This document shows positions 32,901 to 38,930 of a stretch of DNA of 38,930 bases, piece by piece. Each line of letters opens with the position of its first letter. Positions within the stretch are counted from its first letter, which is position 1. Both the position numbers and the translations under genes were made by a program. The notes under the pieces are model-generated. The model saw nothing but the letters and a program-made list of their open reading frames with translations. It was not told the DNA's origin and searched no databases. The DNA is taken from positions 1 to 38,930 of the IMG/VR virus record IMGVR_UViG_3300018421_000074. One strand, written 5' to 3'. This stretch comes from a virus.

Positions 32901-35900
32901 TGAAACAATCACAGGTCTTGATAGTAATGGCGAAGAGTTAACTGGTATTATTAACGATGCTGACGGTTCTGTAGTTGCTGGTTCTAAGGTTGTTACCGAT
33001 AGATATTATCTTGAAAGTGCTCAGACAGGATTTATGTATGATTGCTCTAGAATTGTACGTAGAAAAGGAACTGCCACACCTATTAGAAAGTTAAAGGTAG
33101 TCGTTGATTATTATAGTCATTCTGCAACTGGTGATTACTTTGGAGGTCAATCCTATCTTGATACAGATTACGAAGATATTCCCATTTATGATGGCAAATA
33201 TCTTCCAGATTATCTTGATTTCCGCCCTGGTGTTAAGAATCTCTTCTCTGGAGTCGGTAGTGTCGCCTCTCCTGCGTATGTAAATTGCTCTACATTCGAC
33301 TTCAAATCTCGCGTCTTTAACGTTAGTGGCACACCAACTGCAACTGTATTTGATATTCCCAAGTTGGATAGCGATTTCCGCTGTGACTATGATTGGTATC
33401 TAGCAAGAATCGATAAATTATATTTGACTGAAGAAGGCGAGTTCCAAGTTACTAAAGGTAAATCTGCTGAAGAACCTGCTGAACCAGATAATCTTCAGAA
33501 TGCTATGCTTTTAGCAGTTCTCAGACATCAACCATATGGTTTTGACCCTGAGAGAGACGTTACAATTGAAAAGTCTGATAACAGACGCTACACCATGCGT
33601 GATATTGGTAAAATTGAAAAAAGACTTGATAACGTTGAATATTACACTTCTCTCAGTCTTTTAGAAACCGATACATTTGGATTAGATATTACTGATTCTA
33701 CAGGAAATAGTCGTCTTAAGAATGGATTCTTTGTCGATGACTTTACTAATCAATCTAAGTCTGCGTTGAGTCTGGAAGATTTTAGTGCATCTTTAGATTT
33801 TCTTGAGGGTGCTTGTCACCCATCTCATTACACGACAAATGTTTCTCTAACTCTCAATACTACATTGTCGTCCAATATTCAAGAGACTGGTCCTATTATC
33901 ACTCTTCCATACTCAGAATTGTTGATTATCGATCAACCTTATGCATCTCGTGTTGAGAACGTCAACCCATTCAACGTCTTTACCTATATTGGTCGCATTG
34001 ACCTAACTCCAGCGTCGGATGATTGGATTGATACTAGGAGAGTTCCAGCACGGGTTACAAATATTGAAGGTAATTTTGAATCTACACTGCGCGAGCAGGG
34101 TGCTGGAAATGATGGTTTTGCACCTATTCAATGGGGTGCATGGAGAACAACTTGGACTGGTAGAACGAGTAGTAGTAGAACTTTCCGTTCTGGTCGCGGT
34201 TCTAGTTGGGGAAGAGGAAGAGCAGTTGATAGACAAACAACAGTAACAACAACTAGAAGGCAACGTAGAACTGGTATTAGAACTCGGGTTGTTCCTAGAA
34301 TCGATAATGTTTCTCAAGGTGACAGCATTATTGCAACCACCAGCATTCCTTGGATTCGTTCCAGAAATATTCGTTTTGACTGTGCTCGTCTCAAACCAAG
34401 AACAAGTTTCTACGCTTTCTTCGATGGTAAAAAGATTGACGATTACATCACACCAAAACTGATTGAACTTATCAAAGACCCAACTGTTGATAGCAGAACT
34501 AACTCAACACCTTTCGTTGTTGGTGAAACTATTACTGGTTTGACCAGTGGTTGTAAGTTGCTTTGCCTGTCGCCAAATAATTATTATACGTGGAGTCCTT
34601 ATACTGACGAAGAACTTCCTGCGTCATATTCTTCCACAACTAATGTTTTGAATATTAACGTGCTTACCATGGCAAAGCAAGCAGAAGGTAAGTATTATGG
34701 TAATATTCAGGTTGGCGAAATTCTTGAAGGTGAGTCGGGTGCAAGAGCAGTTGTTGCAAATAGAAGACTTATTTCCGACAGATTAGGTCAATATAGAGGA
34801 AGTTTCTTCATTCCCGATCCTAGTAATAATGCCAATCCAAGATGGAGAACTGGTACAAGAACAATTCGTTTAACTACCAATGAAAATGATAGTCGTTTAG
34901 CAGGTGCAGTAGATTCATCTGCTGAAGTTGAATATCAAGCTGCTGGTACTTTAAACACCCTTAGAGAAAATATTCTTGCTGTTCGTAATGCAGACATTGT
35001 ACGCGACACAGTAACCCAGAGAAGAACACGTCGTACTACCAGAACAACTACTCGTCAGGTTGGTTGGTGGGACCCTCTTGCACAATCGTTCCTTATTGAA
35101 GAGGAAGGTGGTGTATATGTTACTTCCGTCAATGTATACTTCAGTGCAAAGGATGATAATATTCCAATTTCCATGCAAATTCGTACAATGGAAAATGGAT
35201 ATCCTACCGCAACTATTCTTCCATTCTCTGATGTAACTATTACACCAGACAACATTCAAACATCTGAAACTGGTGCTATTGCAACTAAGTTTACTTTTGC
35301 CGCACCAGTTTATATTCCTCAGTCTGTTGAACATTGCTTTGTTCTGTTCTCCGACTCCAATGAATATAAAGTATGGATTTCCAGAATGGGTGAGATTGAT
35401 ATTTCTGGAGACAGAACTATCTCGGAGCAACCATATGCGGGTGTTCTGTTCAAGTCTCAGAACGCAACTACTTGGACTGCCGACCAGTATGAAGATATGA
35501 AGTTCCAGCTTTATAGAGCAGAATTTGATACTACTACAACATCCACCATTGTTCTTAACAATGCAGAACTTGATTTAGGTAATAATGGTCAACTCAGGTT
35601 GTTAAATGATCCAATTGAAACATTTAAACCAGAACTGCAGTTGGTTTTAAACTCCACAACTGCTAATTTCACAATTGGTGCTAGAGTTTATCAAAAAACT
35701 ACCTTAGCAGAAGGTACAATTATCGACTTTACAGAAAGTGCTGGTGGAAATATATTGACAATTAATGATATTTCTGGAGTCTGGCAACAAGGTTCTGACA
35801 CTGGTGGTGTAATTACTAACAGAGTTGTATCTTCTAAGACGATTGCAACAATGGTTGTTACTGGTGCTAGCGGCGACTTTATTGTTGGAGAAACAATTAC

Positions 35901-37356
35901 TGGTAATAGTGCAAATGCTCCTACAGCAGAAGTTATTACTTGGGATAGTGGGACTAATACACTGACACTCCGTTATGTTTCTACCAACTTCACTCCTAGT
36001 ACAGAAACTATTAATGGTGATGAATCTAGTGTAAACGCAACTGTTTCTACTATTACATATTCTGGTGATGCAACTGAAGGTTCTCCCTTAGATGTAAGTG
36101 ACATTTTTGTAAGCACTTCGCCAACATATACCAGTGGGCAAAGAAAGATTAGAATCAGGCATCAAAATCATGGTATGCATGATGTTGATAATAACGTTGT
36201 TATTAGTGGTGCTAAGTCGGAAGTTGGTGATACATATCTAACATCTTCAATTTCTGCATCCGATACTTCCATTTCTGTTAATGATGCACTTGCATTCCAT
36301 ACTAGAATCAATGGCGGTAATGTTGGCACATCGAATACTGGTTTTATTAAGATTGGAAATGAAATTATTTCTTACTCTGGAATTAGTGGAGATGGAAAAA
36401 CAATCACGGTATATGAAAGAGGTGTTGGTTCTACGACAGCTGTTGCTCACGCAGATGAGTCTGTAGTTGAATGTTATAACTTGGATGGTATTCCTTTGAC
36501 AGAGATTAATAAAACTCATGCTGGTATTACCACTCCAACACTTGATAGTTACGATATTCCTACAACATCTATCGCAACTCTTGGCATTAATTCTGGTGGT
36601 GATAATGTAGTTGCAACGCAAAATATTCAATTTGAAATTCTTGCTCCACAATTACAAACACTTGTTATGCCCAAGACTTCAGTTCAGGCAAGAGTTAATA
36701 CGGTATCTGGCACATCGATTAATGATGGAGAGACTGTAACACAAAATTCGTTTGTGAACGATGGGTTGTTCTCTGACATTCTGTTGTCTGATGATAATTA
36801 TTTTGAGTCTCCAAGACTGATTTGCTCTAAAGCAAATGAAGATGCCGAGTTGAATGGTGCGAAGTCTTTCCGATTGGACATTGCTTTATCCAGTGAAATT
36901 TCTACGTTATCACCAATTTTCGATACCGATAGAATGTCTATTACAACTATCAGTAATAGGATTAACAATCCAGCAAATCCAAATACTGCATTATTAGCAA
37001 CAGGTGACGCACACGATGCTGTTTACATCAGTAAAGTTGCAACGTTGACAAATCCATCATCTTCTATTAAATTGTTATTTGCGGGATTCCGCCCACCCAA
37101 TACATTCATTAAACCTCTATATAGAGTGTTACCAAAAGGTTCTACTGAATCGATTGAGTCTCTCGGTTTTGAATATTTCCCAACAGCGGATGCATCAATT
37201 CCAGGAACAAGTGATTTGGAAGAATATTTTGATTATGAATATGAAGTATCTGGATTAGATTTCACACAATATCAAATCAAGATTCTGTTTGTATCTGCCA
37301 ATCAGGCATATACACCAATTATCAAGGACCTCCGTGCAATTGCTCTTGCAGTATAA
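29926..37356 (+). CDS. DUF4815-type large virion structural protein (2,476 aa)
   Basis: The N-terminal section (NVSPYYDDFDKAKNFYRVLF, RPGFPIQARELTTMQSIMQ, then HLFKDGAMVIPG, residues 8-66) matches what I recall of DUF4815 proteins in T4-like cyanophages, described as virion structural proteins. Later landmarks: VYFIRGFFVDV (about 190-200); AAYVRGYRTKT (about 360); several repeats of the form GETITG-SGA (for example about 960-1010, 1525 and 1985); an Arg/Ser-rich segment (about 1405-1459); IPWIRSRNIRFDCARLKP (about 1473-1490); WWDPLAQSFLIEEEGGVYVT (1714-1733) followed by a beta-rich VNVYFSAKDDNIPISMQIR block; and an IKIGNEIISYSG module (about 2142). The start overlaps the gp8 stop and the end overlaps the next start, so it is likely coupled to both. 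By position it replaces T4 genes 9-11; it is probably a peripheral baseplate protein that carries fibres. No catalytic motif is seen. Confidence 0.78.
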   Translation: MAQNTNLNVSPYYDDFDKAKNFYRVLFRPGFPIQARELTTMQSIMQNQVESVGSHLFKDGAMVIPGQVGYDLSVDAIMLQANFLGATVEDYRTQLNGKIIEGLTSGIKAKVLYSISESDSEKGYITLYVKYIESGGEENTQTTFSNNEQLVTNQEITFGTSLIEIGSPFAQLLPTSAIQVGSVAYVQEGVYFIRGFFVDVPYQYILLDQYGTNPQYRIGLDILESIVTPEDDSTLNDNAAGTSNYAAPGSHRFKISTRLTKKLLTDDADKDFIELLRINGNRVENLVDRSAYNELERTMATRTYEESGDYVVQDFQITMRENLDDGFNNGVYQLNEITSGGVAAQERLYSIEIGPGAAYVRGYRTKTLSPTYVDLEKPRETNAAQNAIIPFELGNFSIVENIYGFPNFSGTSISSAYQTLELRDGFTATPGVAGGSIIGYARAASLEFYQNPDNAFGNTDDQYKLNVFDVQMFTVMELSSSVTISAGSIIKGASSGATGLVVDAESADDHIQVYHVTGAFEDGEMVSVDGINLDTIEKVYNYKYSDVRQIVTRDESTQAIEFTSDVVLQDELVIQGLSFTYSDTSADIVTVDTISSADALRTEGTYSVTTFTTDGSGFGAEFSIDVDGTGAATVTVVKGGFDYIVDETITVADSQLGSGGAASLTFDVASVGQTITGLNSNFSADLRPGDRIYFSKTEYVDVDYVTPTNLTGTGTNVIFNYPAQIVRVTEPPSNAPTPGDYNTLVRYRGQLSGNNDNSDLLSAMPKPYIKSISDESMTVRRTFDGQTVSANSVSITLPENEQFAAISNVNYTFTVLGGSNVDYPVGSILPIETADTGALGYTSFTSSDRTTIQINNLTSITSIKVTATISKNVTQRKTKSSQEMFVLKVNKSIKNLDKQNYNLSYLNIYGTRIEDREISLGLKDAYQLHAVYESLDDSDPVIPSVTLVEPKFFAVGTIVTGKTSKSRAKVVEFASGSLKLSVIYISGQFALGETITGLDSNGEELTGIINDADGSVVAGSKVVTDRYYLESAQTGFMYDCSRIVRRKGTATPIRKLKVVVDYYSHSATGDYFGGQSYLDTDYEDIPIYDGKYLPDYLDFRPGVKNLFSGVGSVASPAYVNCSTFDFKSRVFNVSGTPTATVFDIPKLDSDFRCDYDWYLARIDKLYLTEEGEFQVTKGKSAEEPAEPDNLQNAMLLAVLRHQPYGFDPERDVTIEKSDNRRYTMRDIGKIEKRLDNVEYYTSLSLLETDTFGLDITDSTGNSRLKNGFFVDDFTNQSKSALSLEDFSASLDFLEGACHPSHYTTNVSLTLNTTLSSNIQETGPIITLPYSELLIIDQPYASRVENVNPFNVFTYIGRIDLTPASDDWIDTRRVPARVTNIEGNFESTLREQGAGNDGFAPIQWGAWRTTWTGRTSSSRTFRSGRGSSWGRGRAVDRQTTVTTTRRQRRTGIRTRVVPRIDNVSQGDSIIATTSIPWIRSRNIRFDCARLKPRTSFYAFFDGKKIDDYITPKLIELIKDPTVDSRTNSTPFVVGETITGLTSGCKLLCLSPNNYYTWSPYTDEELPASYSSTTNVLNINVLTMAKQAEGKYYGNIQVGEILEGESGARAVVANRRLISDRLGQYRGSFFIPDPSNNANPRWRTGTRTIRLTTNENDSRLAGAVDSSAEVEYQAAGTLNTLRENILAVRNADIVRDTVTQRRTRRTTRTTTRQVGWWDPLAQSFLIEEEGGVYVTSVNVYFSAKDDNIPISMQIRTMENGYPTATILPFSDVTITPDNIQTSETGAIATKFTFAAPVYIPQSVEHCFVLFSDSNEYKVWISRMGEIDISGDRTISEQPYAGVLFKSQNATTWTADQYEDMKFQLYRAEFDTTTTSTIVLNNAELDLGNNGQLRLLNDPIETFKPELQLVLNSTTANFTIGARVYQKTTLAEGTIIDFTESAGGNILTINDISGVWQQGSDTGGVITNRVVSSKTIATMVVTGASGDFIVGETITGNSANAPTAEVITWDSGTNTLTLRYVSTNFTPSTETINGDESSVNATVSTITYSGDATEGSPLDVSDIFVSTSPTYTSGQRKIRIRHQNHGMHDVDNNVVISGAKSEVGDTYLTSSISASDTSISVNDALAFHTRINGGNVGTSNTGFIKIGNEIISYSGISGDGKTITVYERGVGSTTAVAHADESVVECYNLDGIPLTEINKTHAGITTPTLDSYDIPTTSIATLGINSGGDNVVATQNIQFEILAPQLQTLVMPKTSVQARVNTVSGTSINDGETVTQNSFVNDGLFSDILLSDDNYFESPRLICSKANEDAELNGAKSFRLDIALSSEISTLSPIFDTDRMSITTISNRINNPANPNTALLATGDAHDAVYISKVATLTNPSSSIKLLFAGFRPPNTFIKPLYRVLPKGSTESIESLGFEYFPTADASIPGTSDLEEYFDYEYEVSGLDFTQYQIKILFVSANQAYTPIIKDLRAIALAV

Positions 37357-37586
37357 TGAAACAACCAGTTGAAGGACATGACAGTTGGTATCGAAACTCT
37401 TCAGGGAGTTTCGATAACTCTAATAAAAGTGAATATGAAAAATATATGTCTGCCTACAAAGCTAGACAACAAGAGCAAGAACAAAAAGAGGCTTTACAAA
37501 AAGATGTTTCTCAGTTAAAATCTGAGATGAGTGATATTAAGTCTCTCTTACTAACGTTAGTACAAAATCAAGAAAAAACATCATGA
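37356..37586 (+). CDS. small coiled-coil protein (76 aa)
   Basis: The product begins MKQPVEGHDSWYRNSSGSFDN, followed by SEYEKYMSAYKARQQ. From about residue 37 to the end it is a single amphipathic helix rich in Gln, Glu and Lys (EALQKDVSQLKSEMSDIKSL). Short proteins with a V-E-G-H...R...SG-x-x-N start and a coiled-coil end are, from memory, common and uncharacterised in T4-like marine phages. Its start overlaps the DUF4815-type stop (TAATG) and its stop overlaps the next start (ATGA), so all three are probably translated together. Function is unknown; a trimeric or dimeric linker or an assembly chaperone are the plausible options. Confidence 0.72.
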   Translation: MKQPVEGHDSWYRNSSGSFDNSNKSEYEKYMSAYKARQQEQEQKEALQKDVSQLKSEMSDIKSLLLTLVQNQEKTS

Positions 37587-37801
37587 CAATTGAAAAAGTT
37601 TCTCAAGAAGAAATGCTCGCCCAATTTCAAGAGCGTCTTCAAAATATTGTAAGTGAAAATCAAAAACTTGCAGCAAAGATTAAAGAAAATGAAGTGACCG
37701 CTTTGAAACTTCAAGGTGCGATTGAAACACTTCAATATTATGGTGCTGGCGGTGAAGAAGAAACCGCATCTCATCCTCCAGATGAGGAAGTAGCGGAATA
37801 A
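37583..37801 (+). CDS. small coiled-coil protein with acidic tail (72 aa)
   Basis: Residues about 5-50 form an amphipathic helix with heptad-like hydrophobics (MLAQFQERLQNIVSENQKL, AALKLQGAIETLQ type). This is followed by a YYGAGGEEE turn and an acidic, probably disordered tail (HPPDEEVAE). The start codon overlaps the stop of the previous gene in ATGA. A strong terminator starts 7 nt after the stop, so this is the last gene of its transcript. It may pair with the preceding coiled-coil protein. No family function is known to me. Confidence 0.72.
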   Translation: MTIEKVSQEEMLAQFQERLQNIVSENQKLAAKIKENEVTALKLQGAIETLQYYGAGGEEETASHPPDEEVAE

Positions 37802-37807
37802 TTACTT

Positions 37808-37831
37808 GAGGGACGAAAGTCCCTCTTTTTT
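37808..37831 (+). terminator. rho-independent terminator
   Basis: A perfect 7-bp stem GAGGGAC / GTCCCTC is closed by a GAAA tetraloop (C-GAAA-G, a very stable GNRA loop) and followed directly by six T residues. It lies 7 nt after the stop of the 72-aa gene and ends 6 nt before the next late promoter. It is the only convincing intrinsic terminator in the window. Confidence 0.93.
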
Positions 37832-37837
37832 ATTGCA

Positions 37838-37845
37838 TATAAATA
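37838..37845 (+). promoter_or_regulatory. T4-type late promoter (TATAAATA)
   Basis: This is an exact consensus octamer, within GCATATAAATAACTTGG. It lies between the terminator and the fibre gene, 32 nt before the ATG. Together with the terminator it insulates the fibre gene from the gp8 transcript and gives it its own late transcription unit. Confidence 0.85.
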
Positions 37846-37877
37846 ACTTGGAAGCGTAATCTCTCACCTTTTCGGGA

Positions 37878-38930
37878 ATGGCAAATAGAATTCAGTTAAG
37901 ACGTGGCTCGGCTACGCAGTGGAGTAATGCAAACCCAACTCTAGCTCAAGGCGAGTTGGGAATCGAACTTGATACAGGTCGTATCAAAATCGGTGATGGT
38001 GTTACTGCATGGAACTCATTAAGGTATGAGAGACCAATTGAATCTGTGTCGGCAACTGCTAACACATTAGTTCAACGTGATGCCGATGGAAATTTTTCTG
38101 CAGGAACAATTACCGCTTCAATTATTGGTAATGCGTCCACTGCAACGAGATTATCTTCAACCAGACAGATTCAGTTAGCGCAAGACGTTACTGGTTCTGG
38201 TGTTTTTGATGGTTCTTCTAACCTGACAATTAATACCGTTCTTGGATTGGTTGCTTCACTACCCCACTATGATGGCACCGATACCTCTAGTGGCACATAT
38301 ACAAAAGTTGTAGTTGATTCTAAAGGTAGAATTACCAATGCTTCAAATCCAACAACTATTCAAGAGTATGGTCTTGATGGGACAGTTGTTGGACAATCTG
38401 CTCAACCATACGATAATGACTTAACATCTATTACCAATCTTGCTGATGGTTCCGCTGGTTTCGGTTTGATTACCAGAACTTCTACAGGTAATATTACAGT
38501 TAGAGATATTGTATCTGCTTCTAACTTACGCATTCTCGTTGATAATGGTGATGGTATTAATGGCAATCCTGAAATTGATTTAGCAAATACTACAGTTGTT
38601 CCCGACCCAACAACATATTCTCAGGGTCTTTATAACACAGAAAGTCTTACATCTGTAACTTCTACTGGTCCAAATGGAGAACCAGTAGGTACTGAGACTG
38701 TCAATGCTGTTAAATTTACTGTTGATAAGTACGGTCGTCTTCAAAGTGCTACAAATGTGCCCATTGCTACTGCTCGTGAGGGTAGTAAGTATGCTACATA
38801 CAATGCTGGGGCAACTTATTCCCGATATGACATCATCGAAGAAGGTGGTAACGTCTATCAAGCCATTCAAGATATTCTTGCGGGCGCTGGTGCCCCAGCT
38901 CATACTGATAGCAGCGATACTGGAGGATGG
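37878..38930 (+). CDS. tail-fibre protein, N-terminal 351 residues (runs off the right edge)
   Basis: The frame is open from the ATG at 37878 to the last base (351 codons, no stop), so the gene is partial at its 3' end. Residues 2-49 (ANRIQLRRGSATQWSNANP, LAQGELGIELDTGRIKIGDG, then TAWNSL) are the N-terminal module common in phage fibres and similar to the N-terminus of the Bordetella phage tropism protein Mtd. Next comes fibre-type repeat sequence: NTLVQRDADGNFSAGTI, and QDVTGSGVFDGSSNLTINT, which recurs in T4-like fibres. Residues about 302-345 (YATYNAGATYSRYDIIEEGG, NVYQAIQDI, then APAHTD and W) resemble a short aromatic carbohydrate-binding module of the CBM5/12 type. Only a weak ribosome binding site is present (CGGGA just before the ATG). 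It has its own late promoter. It probably contacts the host cell surface. Confidence 0.83.
   Translation, partial: MANRIQLRRGSATQWSNANPTLAQGELGIELDTGRIKIGDGVTAWNSLRYERPIESVSATANTLVQRDADGNFSAGTITASIIGNASTATRLSSTRQIQLAQDVTGSGVFDGSSNLTINTVLGLVASLPHYDGTDTSSGTYTKVVVDSKGRITNASNPTTIQEYGLDGTVVGQSAQPYDNDLTSITNLADGSAGFGLITRTSTGNITVRDIVSASNLRILVDNGDGINGNPEIDLANTTVVPDPTTYSQGLYNTESLTSVTSTGPNGEPVGTETVNAVKFTVDKYGRLQSATNVPIATAREGSKYATYNAGATYSRYDIIEEGGNVYQAIQDILAGAGAPAHTDSSDTGGW

Noticed and set aside
37878-38025. Diversity-generating retroelement, because the fibre N-terminus resembles Mtd
   Set aside because: This N-terminal module is common in fibres without such elements; no reverse transcriptase, template repeat or variable repeat is visible in the window.

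Overview
The window reads as a late structural (tail baseplate and fibre) block of a T4-like marine myovirus, most probably a Synechococcus or Prochlorococcus cyanophage. The evidence is gene content in T4 order (PAAR spike tip, gp25, gp6, a gp7-like protein, gp8, then fibre-type proteins), a small basic protein and a DUF4815-type protein that I associate with T4-like cyanophages, AT-rich DNA, and T4-type late promoters (TATAAATA or CATAAATA). All genes lie on the + strand, packed with 1-4 nt overlaps or very short gaps. No tRNA, mobile element, CRISPR array or host-derived metabolic gene was seen. The family names come from remembered sequence landmarks, not from a search.

Layout. 1-736: PAAR-domain spike tip (its frame is open to the left edge) and a 49-residue basic protein. 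745-22454: a late promoter, then gp25, gp6 and one 6,406-residue reading frame covering about half of the window. This giant protein carries three landmarks of the C-terminal part of T4 gp7, at residues about 15-45, 695-725 and 3470-3508. Thousands of residues of beta-rich modules are inserted between and after them: GSGY repeats, a YHYH domain, a propeller-like region, two LamG-like domains, alpha-helical tandem repeats, a reelin-like sandwich and a CBM-like jelly roll. 22462-28359: a late promoter, a 408-residue protein with a gp10/gp9-type N-terminus and a cupredoxin-like C-terminus, and a 1,543-residue YHYH protein. 28355-37801: a late promoter overlapping the preceding stop codon, then gp8, a 2,476-residue DUF4815-type structural protein and two small coiled-coil proteins, closed by a strong intrinsic terminator at 37808-37831. 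37838-38930: a late promoter and the first 351 residues of a tail-fibre protein that runs off the right edge.

How it fits together: gp25, gp6, gp7 and gp8 are wedge components of the T4-type contractile-tail baseplate, and the PAAR protein caps the central spike. The remaining large proteins are best read as peripheral baseplate or fibre proteins. The strongest leads for follow-up are the exploded gp7, a type-1-copper-like ligand set (H...C-x2-H-x2-M) in two neighbouring virion proteins with degenerate copies elsewhere, and a shared pool of modules spread across the proteins of this block.
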